Part shown: positions 8,676-17,467 of the stretch, piece by piece
How the letters are laid out: each line of letters starts with the position of its first letter
How positions within the stretch are numbered: position 1 is the stretch's first letter
Origin: Xenophilus aerolatus
GTDB taxonomy: Bacteria > Pseudomonadota > Gammaproteobacteria > Burkholderiales > Burkholderiaceae_C
Assembly (NCBI GenBank): GCA_029968055.1
Contig: JASCNX010000001.1
Location: forward strand, 62,001 to 126,000
DNA: 64,000 nucleotides
Direction of reading: 5' to 3'
The notes under the pieces: model-generated
Database searches by the model: none
What the model saw: the letters and a program-made list of their open reading frames with translations, nothing else
What the model was told of the DNA's origin: nothing
Position numbers and translations under genes: made by a program

Positions 8676-9442
8676 GCGCCGCATCCTCCGCGGCGCCGGC
8701 CAAGCGCCTCTTCACACTCGAGGACTTCCACGTCGCCTACGGCACGGTGGAGGCGGTGCACGGCGTCGGCCTGCACATCGACGAGGGCGAAGTCGTCACG
8801 GTGATCGGCCCCAACGGCGCCGGCAAGAGCACGCTGCTCAACGCCGCGATGGGCTTGCTGCCCTCGCGCGGCGCAGTCACCTTCGACGGCGAGCGCATCG
8901 CGCGCCCCAGCGTCGAGGCGATGGTGGCGCGCGGCGTGGCGCTGGTGCCCGAGCGCCGCGAGCTCTTCGGCGAGATGCCGGTCGAGGACAACCTGCTGCT
9001 GGGCGGCTTCTACCGCTGGCGCACCGGCCGGCGCGACCAGCGGGCGCGCATGGACGAGGTCTTCGCCATCTTCCCGCGGCTCAAGGAGCGGCGCACGCAG
9101 CTGGCGTCCACCCTGTCGGGCGGCGAGCGGCAGATGCTCGCCATCGGCCGGGCACTGATGGCGCGTCCGCGCCTGCTCATGCTCGACGAACCCTCGCTGG
9201 GTCTGGCGCCCCTGGTCGTGCGCGAGGTGCTGCAGGTGGTCGGCGCGTTGCGCACGCATGGCGTGTCGGTGCTGCTGGTGGAGCAGAACGCACGCGCTGC
9301 GCTGCAGGTCGCCGACCGCGGCTATGTGCTCGAGACCGGCAGCGTCGCATTGCAGGGGCCCGCGCAGGACCTGCTCAACGACCGCCGCATCATCGACACC
9401 TACCTGGGGCTGGGCAACCGGCATGCGGTCGAGGCGGGCTGA
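8672..9442 (+). CDS. Branched-chain/aromatic acid ABC transporter ATPase (LivF type)
   Basis: This 256-residue cytosolic ATPase is the second nucleotide-binding subunit of the uptake system. It shows Walker [17 protein letters not shown], the signature LSGGERQMLAIGRALM, Walker B LLMLDEPSLGLAP and a switch region LLVEQNARAAL, the EQN form typical of LivF. The ATG overlaps the stop of the fused permease-ATPase gene (ATGA), so expression is coupled. It closes the transporter operon; the next gene is 180 bases away and unrelated. Confidence 0.93.
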   Translation: MSAASSAAPAKRLFTLEDFHVAYGTVEAVHGVGLHIDEGEVVTVIGPNGAGKSTLLNAAMGLLPSRGAVTFDGERIARPSVEAMVARGVALVPERRELFGEMPVEDNLLLGGFYRWRTGRRDQRARMDEVFAIFPRLKERRTQLASTLSGGERQMLAIGRALMARPRLLMLDEPSLGLAPLVVREVLQVVGALRTHGVSVLLVEQNARAALQVADRGYVLETGSVALQGPAQDLLNDRRIIDTYLGLGNRHAVEAG

Positions 9443-9621
9443 GCGCAGATCGTCACGGTCATGACGCGTGGGTTGGACGGCCCGGCCGGCAAGCGCAGCA
9501 CGACGTTCTCGGCGTGAACAAATGCCTCGCCTGCCCGATGGAGGCATCGCAGAATCCCGGAGCAAAAACATTCAGTAGCGTGATCGTTGCTCGCATGCAT
9601 CGCGCTCTCAGGCTCCCGAGT

Positions 9622-10257
9622 ATGGATTCCAATCTCAACGCCCAGCCGATCGAAAGTCGACCCGTCACGGTGCCGACGTCCGAGTCGGTGATGGGTACAG
9701 CAAGGCTGGAGGCCTTCAGCGATGGCGTGATCGCCGTCATCATCACCATCATGGTGTTGGAGTTGAAGGCGCCCGCGTCGCCCGGCATCGGGGAGCTCCT
9801 CGCGCGCTGGCATATTTTTGCCGCCTATGCGGCCAGCTTCGTCTTCGTGGCCATCTTCTGGGTCAACCACCACCACATGATGCACGCCGCTCGGCGCGTG
9901 AGCGCATCGACGCTGTGGCTCAACATCCATTGGCTGTTCTGGCTGTCGCTCTACCCCTTCGTGACCAGCTATGTGAGCGACACGCAGGGCACGCCGCTGG
10001 CCATCGCCTGTTACGGCGCACTGGCGGCCGTGACGGCGCTGGCATACATCGCGTTGGCGGCCGATCTGGGCCGGCGCAACGGGAACTTCGGCTTGTCGGC
10101 TGCGGCACTGCGCCGGCAGAACATGATGAGCGCCGCCTCGGTGCTGCTGCCGCTCATTGCGATCCCGATGGCTTACGTGTCGGTTGCTGTGGCCTGCTTG
10201 CTGCTGATCGTGCCGGCGCTGAGTTACTTCATACCGGCCAGCAAGCCCGCGCATTGA
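9622..10257 (+). CDS. TMEM175-family (DUF1211) potassium channel-like membrane protein
   Basis: The product is a membrane protein of about 211 residues with roughly six hydrophobic helices. It has the TMEM175 signature RLEAFSDGVIAVIITIMVLE in the first helix, whose FSDG sequence marks bacterial and lysosomal TMEM175 potassium channels, and a FWVNHHHMMH segment at the end of the third. Ion conduction is inferred from the family. The start is uncertain: ATG at 9622 and ATG at 9691 are both possible and neither has a strong ribosome site; a longer frame from 9514 lacks support. It stands alone between the transporter operon and aroC. Confidence 0.8.
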   Translation: MDSNLNAQPIESRPVTVPTSESVMGTARLEAFSDGVIAVIITIMVLELKAPASPGIGELLARWHIFAAYAASFVFVAIFWVNHHHMMHAARRVSASTLWLNIHWLFWLSLYPFVTSYVSDTQGTPLAIACYGALAAVTALAYIALAADLGRRNGNFGLSAAALRRQNMMSAASVLLPLIAIPMAYVSVAVACLLLIVPALSYFIPASKPAH

Positions 10258-10380
10258 CGTCGAGGCGGCCTCGGTGAGCGGCCGCTGAAGACCAAGGCCC
10301 AGTGCCGCCGAGGCGATGGCGACTTTGTTGGGATAATCCGCCGCCATGAGCGACGCCCCCCCAGCCTGCGGAACCCCACG

Positions 10381-11514
10381 ATGAGCGGCAACACCTTCGG
10401 CACCCTCTTCGCCGTCACCAACTTCGGCGAGTCGCACGGGCCCGCCATCGGCTGCGTGATCGATGGTTGCCCGCCCGGCATGGCGCTGTCGGAGGCCGAC
10501 ATCCAGGGCGACCTGGACCGCCGCCGCCCCGGCACCAGCCGCCACGTCACCCAGCGCAACGAGCCCGACGCCGTGCAGATCCTCTCGGGCGTGTACGAGG
10601 GCAAGACCACCGGCACGCCGATCGCGCTGCTGATTCAGAACACCGACCAGCGCAGCAAGGACTACGGCGCCATCGCGCAGCAGTTCCGCCCCGGCCACGC
10701 CGACTACACCTACTGGAAGAAGTACGGCATCCGCGACCCGCGGGGCGGCGGGCGTTCGTCGGCGCGGCTCACCGCCCCCATGGTGGCGGCCGGCGCGGTG
10801 GCCAAGAAGTGGCTGTTCGAGCAGTACGGCACCGTGTTCCGCGGCTGCATGGCGCAGATCGGCGACATCGAGATCCCGTTCGCCGCGTGGGAGCACGTGC
10901 CGAACAATCCCTTCTTCGCCCCGATTGCCGACGTCGCCCCGCTGGAGTCGTACATGGATGCGCTGCGCAAGGCCGGCGATTCGTGCGGTGCGAAGATCCG
11001 CGTCACGGCCAGTGGCGTGCCCGTGGGCCTGGGCGAACCGCTGTTCGACAAGCTCGATGCCGACATCGCCTACGCGATGATGGGCATCAACGCCGTGAAG
11101 GGCGTCGAGATCGGCGCCGGCTTCGCGAGCGTGACGCAGCGCGGCACCACGCACGGCGATGGCATCGGCCCGGGCGGCCGCTTCGAGAGCAACAACGCGG
11201 GCGGCGTGCTCGGCGGCATCAGCACCGGGCAGGACCTGGAGGTGAGCATCGCCATCAAGCCCACCAGCTCGATCATCAGCCCGCGCCAGTCGGTCGACGT
11301 GCACGACAACCCGGTCGAAGTCGTCACCAAGGGCCGCCACGACCCTTGCGTGGGCATCCGTGCCACGCCCATCGCCGAGGCCATGCTGGCGCTGGTGGTC
11401 ATGGAACACGCGCTGCGCCAGCGCGCACAGAACGGTGACGTGGCGGGCCGCCGCCGTCGGGCCGACGCGGGGACCTCCGACGAGGTCGAGGGCCCGCAGT
11501 CGTCCTTCCTGTAG
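10381..11514 (+). CDS. aroC: Chorismate synthase
   Basis: AroC converts 5-enolpyruvylshikimate-3-phosphate to chorismate using reduced FMN, the last step of the common aromatic pathway. The 377-residue protein begins with the near-universal [20 protein letters not shown]. It contains the [28 protein letters not shown] and [15 protein letters not shown] family blocks. The last 20 residues are a charged, low-complexity tail slightly longer than usual. The stop overlaps the GTG start of an MFS gene by one base, suggesting co-transcription even though the two functions are not obviously linked. Confidence 0.97.
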   Translation: MSGNTFGTLFAVTNFGESHGPAIGCVIDGCPPGMALSEADIQGDLDRRRPGTSRHVTQRNEPDAVQILSGVYEGKTTGTPIALLIQNTDQRSKDYGAIAQQFRPGHADYTYWKKYGIRDPRGGGRSSARLTAPMVAAGAVAKKWLFEQYGTVFRGCMAQIGDIEIPFAAWEHVPNNPFFAPIADVAPLESYMDALRKAGDSCGAKIRVTASGVPVGLGEPLFDKLDADIAYAMMGINAVKGVEIGAGFASVTQRGTTHGDGIGPGGRFESNNAGGVLGGISTGQDLEVSIAIKPTSSIISPRQSVDVHDNPVEVVTKGRHDPCVGIRATPIAEAMLALVVMEHALRQRAQNGDVAGRRRRADAGTSDEVEGPQSSFL

Positions 11515-12713
11515 TGTCCGGCCCGGCGGCGTCTGCGCCGGCCGGGCGCAGTCCGCTCCTCGCGTTCGCGGGCCTGTCGGCCAGCTACTTCGCGCACATC
11601 GGCTTCTTCAACCCGTACCTGCCGCTGTGGCTGCAGAGCCTGGGGCTGCCGATCTTCACGATCAGCCTGCTGACCTCGGTGCAGTCGTTCACCCGGGTGT
11701 TCGCGCCCTATGCCTGGGGCGCGCTGAGCGACCACCTGGGCGACCGGGTGAAGCTGCTGCGCATCAGCGCGGCCGTTGCCCTGGTGGCGTCGCTCGGGCT
11801 GCTGTGGAACGGCGGTGCGTGGTGGGTGTTCGTCGTGCTGCTGGTGATGTTCGTGCACACCGGCTCGATGATGTCGCTCACCGAGGCGGCGCTGGCGCAG
11901 CTGGTGGCCGGCGACTGGGGCCGCTACGGGCGCATCCGGCTGTGCGGCTCGGCGGGTTTTCTGGTCACGGTGTTCGTGGCGGGCGAGTGGTTCGACCGCT
12001 TCGGCATGGGCCATTTTCCGGGTTGGGCGTCGATCACGCTGGCACTGGTGCTCGTCGCCACGCTGCGCCTGCCCGAGATGCGGGAGCCGCCGGCCGCGCG
12101 CGGCGTGCCGCGCGTGCCGGTGCTGCCCGTGCTCGGGCAGCCGGCAGTGCGCTGGTTCTTCGTGTCGCTGTTCTTCCATGTGATGGCGCATTTCTCGGTC
12201 TACGGCTTCATCTCGCTGTACCTCGATGCGCTGGGATACAGCAAGGGCACCATCGGCGTGCTGTGGGCCGTCTCGGTGGTGGCCGAGATCGCGTGGTTCG
12301 GCCTGCAGGGCCGCGTCATCGGCCGGCTGTCGATGCCGCAGTGGCTGCTGCTGTGCGGCATGGCGGCGGTGCTGCGGCTGGGCATGACGGCGTGGGCCGC
12401 CCACTGGCTGTGGGCGCTGGTGGTGGCGCAACTGGTGCACGCGCTGTCCTTCGCGGCGCACCACACGACCTGCGTGGCGCTGGTGTCGCGGCATTTCCCC
12501 GGCCAACTGCGGGGGCGGGGTCAGGCGCTCTTCACGGTGATCGGCTATGGTTTCGGGGGCGTGATCGGCGTGCTGGCCGGCGGCGCCGCGGCCCAGCGCT
12601 TCGGCTTCGTGGCGATGTTCGGCGCCGCCACCGCCCTGGCGCTGGTCGCCACCCTGTGCGCCTGGCGCACACTGCGCCTGGACACGCCCACGCCCGCGCC
12701 CTCCGCTGCCTGA
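11514..12713 (+). CDS. MFS transporter of the HcaT/nucleoside-symporter-like group
   Basis: A 399-residue inner-membrane permease with twelve predicted helices. The N-terminus, with LSASYFAHIGFFNPYLPLWL in helix 1 and WGALSDHLGDRVKLLR in the helix 2-3 loop, resembles the 3-phenylpropionate transporter HcaT and related MFS_1-like proteins. The substrate is unknown; HcaT relatives carry aromatic acids or nucleosides. Translation starts at a GTG that shares one base with the aroC stop, with no separate ribosome site, so coupling to aroC is likely. A rhomboid gene follows 28 bases downstream. Confidence 0.85.
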   Translation: MSGPAASAPAGRSPLLAFAGLSASYFAHIGFFNPYLPLWLQSLGLPIFTISLLTSVQSFTRVFAPYAWGALSDHLGDRVKLLRISAAVALVASLGLLWNGGAWWVFVVLLVMFVHTGSMMSLTEAALAQLVAGDWGRYGRIRLCGSAGFLVTVFVAGEWFDRFGMGHFPGWASITLALVLVATLRLPEMREPPAARGVPRVPVLPVLGQPAVRWFFVSLFFHVMAHFSVYGFISLYLDALGYSKGTIGVLWAVSVVAEIAWFGLQGRVIGRLSMPQWLLLCGMAAVLRLGMTAWAAHWLWALVVAQLVHALSFAAHHTTCVALVSRHFPGQLRGRGQALFTVIGYGFGGVIGVLAGGAAAQRFGFVAMFGAATALALVATLCAWRTLRLDTPTPAPSAA

Positions 12714-12741
12714 GACCGCTCCTCCACGAAAGCCCGAACGG

Positions 12742-13332
12742 ATGTTCTCCCTCCCACCGGCCATCCAGGCCCTGATCCTCTCCAACGTCATCCTGTATTT
12801 CGCGCAGGGCATGGTGCCCGGCCTCACGCCGGCGCTGGCGCTGTGGCCCATCGGCTCGGGCGAATTCGCGCCCTGGCAACTGCTGAGCTACGCCTTCCTG
12901 CACGGCGGCCTCACGCACCTGCTGTTCAACATGCTCGGCCTGTGGATGTTCGGCGCCGACCTGGAGCGCGTCTGGGGCTCTCGCCGGCTGCTCGTGTTCT
13001 ACGTGGTGAGCGTGCTCGGCGCGGCGGTGGCGCAACTGGCGGTGGCCGCAGCCACCGGCGGCATGTACCCGACGGTGGGGGCATCGGGCGGCCTGTTCGG
13101 CATCCTGGTCGGTTTCGCGATGATGTTCCCGACGCGCAAGATCGTGCCGCTGATCCCGCCGATCCCGATGCCGGCGCCCGTGTTCGTGGCGCTGTACGGC
13201 GGGCTGGAGCTGTTCTTCGGCGTGACCGGCAGCTTCGCGGGCGTCGCGCACTTCGCCCACCTGGGCGGGCTGGCTGCTGGGTGGCTGCTCATCCGCTACT
13301 GGCGCGGCCAGCCGCCGTTCCCGCGCCGCTGA
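12742..13332 (+). CDS. Rhomboid-family intramembrane serine protease
   Basis: Rhomboids cleave transmembrane helices inside the bilayer. This 196-residue, six-helix protein has the expected parts: the HGGLTHLLFNM segment (H54, H59, N63) that forms the oxyanion site, the catalytic serine S115 in GASGGLFG, and the catalytic histidine H173 in HLGGLAAG. The R/WR-like loop ERVWGSRR lies between helices 2 and 3. The physiological substrate cannot be told from context. Spacing to neighbours (28 bases before, 24 after) suggests it belongs to one transcript with aroC, the MFS gene and the aldo/keto reductase. Confidence 0.92.
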   Translation: MFSLPPAIQALILSNVILYFAQGMVPGLTPALALWPIGSGEFAPWQLLSYAFLHGGLTHLLFNMLGLWMFGADLERVWGSRRLLVFYVVSVLGAAVAQLAVAAATGGMYPTVGASGGLFGILVGFAMMFPTRKIVPLIPPIPMPAPVFVALYGGLELFFGVTGSFAGVAHFAHLGGLAAGWLLIRYWRGQPPFPRR

Positions 13333-13356
13333 ACCGTTTCGTTCGAGGATCTCGCC

Positions 13357-14382
13357 ATGCACTACACCCGCCTGGGCCGCACCGGCCTCACCGTCTCGCG
13401 CATCGCGCTGGGCATGATGACCTACGGCACGCCGGCCTGGCGGCCCTGGGTGATGGAGGAGGGCCCCTCGCGCGAGGTGGTCAAGCACGCCGTCGACCTG
13501 GGCATCAACTTCTTCGACACCGCCGACATGTACTCGGCCGGCGAGTCGGAGGTGCTCACCGGGAAGTTCGTGCGCGAGTTCTGCCGCCGCGAGGAGGTGG
13601 TGATCGCCACCAAGGTCTACTACCCCGTCTCGCTCGACTTCAAGGGCGGCAACAGCGCGGCGGCCAAACCCGACCGGCTGCCCAACATGGACGGCCTCTC
13701 GCGCAAGCGCCTGTTCCATGCGGTGGACGCGTCGCTGCAGCGCCTGGGCACCGACTACATCGACCTCTGGCAGATCCACCGCTTGGACCACGGCACGCCG
13801 ATCGAAGAGACGATGGAAGCGCTGCACGACATCGTCAAGAGCGGCAAGGTGCGCTACATCGGCGGCAGCAGCATGTTCGCCTGGCAGTTCGCCAAGGCGC
13901 AGCAGGTGGCCAGGGAGAACGGCTGGACGCGCTTCGTCTCGATGCAGAACCACTACAACCTCGTCTACCGCGAAGAAGAGCGCGAGATGATCCCGCTGTG
14001 CCAGGACCAGGGCGTGGGCCTCATTCCCTGGAGCCCGCTCGCCCGCGGCTTCCTGGCGGGCAACCGCAAGGCCGACGACAAGACGGCCGGCCAGACGAGC
14101 CGCGCGCAGACCGACGACATCGCGCAGAAGTACTACTACAACGAGGGCGACTTCGAGGTGGTCGAGGTGCTGTCGCGCCTGGCTGCGGCCAAGGGCGTGT
14201 CGAACGCGACGCTGGCCTACGCCTGGCTGCTGCACAAGGGCATCACCGGCCCGATCGTGGGTGCGAGCAAGACCTGGCAGCTCGACCAGGCGGTGGCGGC
14301 GCTCGACGTCGCACTGTCGGCCGACGAGATCGCGCAGCTCGAAGCGCCGTACCGCCCGCACCCGATCCTCGGGCACGTGTGA
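13357..14382 (+). CDS. Aldo/keto reductase
   Basis: This 341-residue cytosolic NADPH-dependent oxidoreductase has the TIM-barrel AKR pattern. The start MHYTRLGRTGLTVSRIALG is typical. The catalytic tetrad appears as D and Y in FFDTADMYSAGESE, K in VIATKVYYP and H in WQIHRLDHGTP. The cofactor-binding end IVGASKTWQLDQAVAAL is also present. It resembles the YajO/Tas-like group acting on small aldehydes, but the substrate is unknown. It is the last plus-strand gene before the convergent sugar operon; only 33 bases separate the stops and I see no clear terminator hairpin there. Confidence 0.92.
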   Translation: MHYTRLGRTGLTVSRIALGMMTYGTPAWRPWVMEEGPSREVVKHAVDLGINFFDTADMYSAGESEVLTGKFVREFCRREEVVIATKVYYPVSLDFKGGNSAAAKPDRLPNMDGLSRKRLFHAVDASLQRLGTDYIDLWQIHRLDHGTPIEETMEALHDIVKSGKVRYIGGSSMFAWQFAKAQQVARENGWTRFVSMQNHYNLVYREEEREMIPLCQDQGVGLIPWSPLARGFLAGNRKADDKTAGQTSRAQTDDIAQKYYYNEGDFEVVEVLSRLAAAKGVSNATLAYAWLLHKGITGPIVGASKTWQLDQAVAALDVALSADEIAQLEAPYRPHPILGHV

Positions 14383-14415
14383 CAACAGCGCCAGGGCGTC
14401 GGCCCGGGCGGATGG

Positions 14416-15342
14416 TCAATCCAGTTCGGTGCGCCGCGGCATGTCTGCACCGCGGCGTGAGCAGGTGATCGATGCCGCCCGCGCCGCGAAGCGCAGCAGC
14501 GCCGCCATGCGCGGCACGTCCAGCGCATCGAGCGCCTCGGCCGACAGCGCCTCGTGCTCGGCCAGCCAGGCGAGCAGGGCCGCCTGGAAGGTGTCGCCGG
14601 CACCGACGGTGTCGATGACGTCCACCAGCAGCGACTGCGCCGTCGCATGCCCGTTGCGGTTCCAGGCCTCGCTGCCGGTGGCGCCGCGCGTGACCACCAC
14701 CAGGCGCGCGCCGGCGTCGAGCCAGCGCAGTGCCACCTGGGCGGGCGCCTCGTCGGGGTAGAGCAGGCCCAGGTCCTCGTCGCTCACCTTGACCACGTGC
14801 GCGAGCGCCGCCATCTCCTGCACCACCGTGCGCCAGCGGGCCAGGTCGGGCTCCACGTTCAGGCGCACGTTGGGGTCGTAGGCGATGAGCCGGCGCGTAC
14901 GCTCGCGGGCAGCCAGCGCACGCAGGGCCGGGCCGACCGGCTCCACCACCATCGTGTACGAGCCGAACTGCAGCACCTGCGCCTCATCGGGCAGGGCAGG
15001 CAGGGCCGCGGCATCGAGCACGCGGTCGGCGGCGCCGTGCCCGTGGAAGGCGTAGCTGGGCACGCCGGTGTGGCCGACGGTGACCACGCTCAGCGTGGTG
15101 GGCGCGGTGCTGCGCGCCACCAGCGCGGTGCCCACGCCCTCGTCGCGCAGTGCCTGCATCAGCCGCTCGCCCGGCACGTCCTGCGACAGGCCGGCCAGGA
15201 ACTGCACCGGCTGGGCCAGCCGGGCCAGTCCCACGGCGACGTTGAACGGCGAGCCGCCCACGCGCGCGTCCAGCAGCAGCCCGGTGGGCGTGCTGTCGCG
15301 CACGTAGACATCCATCAGCGCTTCACCGCAGACGACGAACAT
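14416..15342 (-). CDS. PfkB-family sugar kinase, probable fructokinase
   Basis: A 308-residue ribokinase-fold kinase that phosphorylates a sugar with ATP in the cytosol. It has the N-terminal CGEALMD and GGSPFNVAVGLARL substrate-binding segments and the C-terminal DTVGAGDTFQAALLAWL signature, in which the GAGD aspartate is the catalytic base. The start is the methionine of MFVVCGEALMD, preceded by AGGAAG; a longer frame has no support. It is the last gene of an ABC sugar operon (regulator, ATPase, permease, binding protein, kinase), which resembles the fructose frc arrangement of rhizobia. Fructose or a related sugar is the likely substrate; ribose cannot be excluded. Confidence 0.88.
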   Translation of the reverse strand: MFVVCGEALMDVYVRDSTPTGLLLDARVGGSPFNVAVGLARLAQPVQFLAGLSQDVPGERLMQALRDEGVGTALVARSTAPTTLSVVTVGHTGVPSYAFHGHGAADRVLDAAALPALPDEAQVLQFGSYTMVVEPVGPALRALAARERTRRLIAYDPNVRLNVEPDLARWRTVVQEMAALAHVVKVSDEDLGLLYPDEAPAQVALRWLDAGARLVVVTRGATGSEAWNRNGHATAQSLLVDVIDTVGAGDTFQAALLAWLAEHEALSAEALDALDVPRMAALLRFAARAASITCSRRGADMPRRTELD

Positions 15343-15436
15343 CGAAAAGCTTCCTGTGGTCGAGTCGGATGCCGGCTTCCACCCGGGGGTGGAGTTCACA
15401 GCGCGAAGCGCTGGAAAAGCCGGGGGGCAAACATTC

Positions 15437-16375
15437 TCAGCGCGGTGCCGACCAGCCCTTGTAGTCCTTCACGTTCGCGCGCGTCACGAGCGTGGAGGGC
15501 AGCAGCGTCATCGGCTGCGCGGGCTTCTTGCCGTTGAGCACGTCCTGGCCGATCTCCACCGCCTTCTGCGCGATCATGTACGGGTCCTGGCTGGCCGAGG
15601 CCTGCACCTGGGTGTCGCTCTTGAGCGCGGTCTCGATGTCGGGCGCGCCGTCGACCGAGGTGATGATGATGTTCTTGCGGTTGAGCTGCTTGGCCGCCAG
15701 GTCGGTGCCCACGGCCTGCGGGTCGTTGATCGCGAACACGGCGTCGATCTTGGGGAAGCGCGTCAGGTGGCTCTGCATGACGTTCAGGCCACCTTCGCGC
15801 GAGCCCTTGGCGTCCTGGTCGTCCGAGAGGATCTTGATGTCGGGCGACTTCTTCAGCACCGACTTGCAGCCGTTGACGCGATCGATCACCGCCGAGACCT
15901 GCGGGCCGTTCTGGATGATCACGTTGCCCTTGCCGCCGAGCTTCTCGACGATGTACTGGCAGGCGATCTCGCCAGCCTGCACGTTGTTGGTCTGCACCGT
16001 GGCGTCGGCGCCGTTGGCCGCCACGTCCACGCCGACCACGGCGATGCCGGCCTTCTTGGCCTTCAGCAGCGCCGGTTCGATGGCCTTCGCATCCACGGCA
16101 TTCACCAGGATCAGGTTCACGCCCGCGGCGATGAAGCCGTCGATCTGCGAGAACTGCTTGTTCAGGTCGTAGTCCGCCGACAGCGCGGTGATCTTGGCAT
16201 TCGGGTTGAGCTGCTTCACCTTGGCCTCGGCGCCCCGGGCGAGCGCGACGAAGAAGGGGTTGCCCATCGAGCCGAGCGTGATGCCCACGCTCTTGATCTG
16301 CTGCTGTGCCTGGGCCGCGAGCGGCAGGGTGGCGGAAGCGGCCACGACGGCCAGGGCGACGAGGTGTTTGCGCAT
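15437..16375 (-). CDS. Sugar ABC transporter, periplasmic binding protein (RbsB/FrcB type)
   Basis: A 312-residue periplasmic protein of the Peripla_BP_4 family that captures a monosaccharide. The signal peptide runs to the LAAQAQ cleavage region at about residue 24. The mature part starts IKSVGITLGSMGNPFF, with an aromatic sugar-stacking residue, and continues with the VNAVDAKAIEPAL hinge and TSVDGAPD segment of the family. A strong CAAGGAGAC site precedes the ATG. It lies 61 bases after the permease gene and 94 bases before the kinase gene, a typical place for extra expression of the binding protein. Confidence 0.93.
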   Translation of the reverse strand: MRKHLVALAVVAASATLPLAAQAQQQIKSVGITLGSMGNPFFVALARGAEAKVKQLNPNAKITALSADYDLNKQFSQIDGFIAAGVNLILVNAVDAKAIEPALLKAKKAGIAVVGVDVAANGADATVQTNNVQAGEIACQYIVEKLGGKGNVIIQNGPQVSAVIDRVNGCKSVLKKSPDIKILSDDQDAKGSREGGLNVMQSHLTRFPKIDAVFAINDPQAVGTDLAAKQLNRKNIIITSVDGAPDIETALKSDTQVQASASQDPYMIAQKAVEIGQDVLNGKKPAQPMTLLPSTLVTRANVKDYKGWSAPR

Positions 16376-16438
16376 GGAATGTCTCCTTGATTGAGCGCTT
16401 CTGGGGGGACGGGAAGAAAAGCGGAGGGGCGCGGACCG

Positions 16439-17437
16439 TCAGGTCCTTGCAGCGTCCTTGCGGCGGTAACGGTCGAGCGCGACGGCGCCGATGATCACCA
16501 GGCCCTTGACGATGTACTGCCAGATGTCCGAGACCCCCATCAGGATCAGGCCGTTGGTCAGCACCGCGATGATCAATGCGCCGATCAGCGTGCCCAGGAT
16601 GGAGCCGGTGCCGCCCACCAGGCTGGTGCCGCCGAGCACCACGGCCGCGATGGCGTCGAGTTCGTACGACACCCCGAGCGTGGTGCCATTGGCCGCGTAC
16701 AGGCGCGCCGATGCCATCACGCCGCCGAGGCCGGCCAGCAGCCCCGAGATGGCATACACGAAGAGCAGCACCGCCCACACCTTGATGCCGGCCAGGCGCG
16801 CGGCCTCGGCGTTGCCGCCGACCGAGTAGATGTTCAGGCCCAGCACGGTGCGGCGCAGGACGAACCACGAGATCGCGATGACGGCGAAGGCGATCACCAC
16901 CAGGCACGGGATGCCGAAGAGGTCGCCATTGCCGATGAAGGCGAAGGGCAGCTGCGGGTTGAACACCGTGTTGTCGCCGGCCAGCAGCCTTGCCATGCCG
17001 CGCACCGCGGTCAACGAACCGAGCGTCACGATGAAGGGTTGCAGCTTGACCACGGAGATGAGGAAGCCGTTGATCAGGCCGAACGCGAGCCCGCAGGCCA
17101 GGCCGCCGGCGATGCCGAGCATGCCCAGGCCCGGGATGTTGGACACGATCATGGCGACCACGGCCGATGCCGCAAGCATGGAGCCGACCGACAGGTCGAT
17201 GCCGCCGGTGAGGATGACGTAGGTCATGCCGGCGGCCAGCACGATGTTGATCGACGCCTGCTGCGCGATGATCGACAGGTTCTGCAGGCTGGCGAAGTTC
17301 TCGGTGCCCAGCCCGAAGCCGATGGACAGCAGCACCAGCACGGGCAGCATGCCCAGTGCGCGCAGGATTTCCTTGCCGCGGGCGCTGGCGGCGGGGCCGA
17401 TCGATGGAGGCGCGGAGGCCGTGGCGGGGACGTTCAT
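16439..17437 (-). CDS. Sugar ABC transporter permease (RbsC/FrcC type)
   Basis: A 332-residue inner-membrane permease (BPD_transp_2 family) with about ten hydrophobic helices. Typical blocks are ILTGGIDLSVGSMLA in the first third, the FVLRRTVLGLNIYSVGGNAEAARLAG loop in the middle, and VLGGTSLVGGTGSILGTLIGALI towards the end. That last glycine-rich segment contacts the ATPase in the family. It follows the ATPase gene by 30 bases and has only a weak ribosome site, consistent with translation within a polycistronic message controlled by the ROK repressor. Confidence 0.93.
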   Translation of the reverse strand: MNVPATASAPPSIGPAASARGKEILRALGMLPVLVLLSIGFGLGTENFASLQNLSIIAQQASINIVLAAGMTYVILTGGIDLSVGSMLAASAVVAMIVSNIPGLGMLGIAGGLACGLAFGLINGFLISVVKLQPFIVTLGSLTAVRGMARLLAGDNTVFNPQLPFAFIGNGDLFGIPCLVVIAFAVIAISWFVLRRTVLGLNIYSVGGNAEAARLAGIKVWAVLLFVYAISGLLAGLGGVMASARLYAANGTTLGVSYELDAIAAVVLGGTSLVGGTGSILGTLIGALIIAVLTNGLILMGVSDIWQYIVKGLVIIGAVALDRYRRKDAART

Positions 17438-17467
17438 GGCGTGTCTCGGAGTTCGTTCGTGAAGTGT

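Noticed and set aside
9575-9589. GTAGCGTGATCGTTG also occurs at 35595-35609, possible shared regulatory site before the TMEM175 and TPS genes
   Set aside because: A single shared 15-mer in 64 kb is near chance expectation, has no dyad symmetry, and distances to the start codons differ.
14383-14415. Terminator between the convergent aldo/keto reductase and sugar kinase genes
   Set aside because: No stable hairpin with a T run is visible in the 33 bases.
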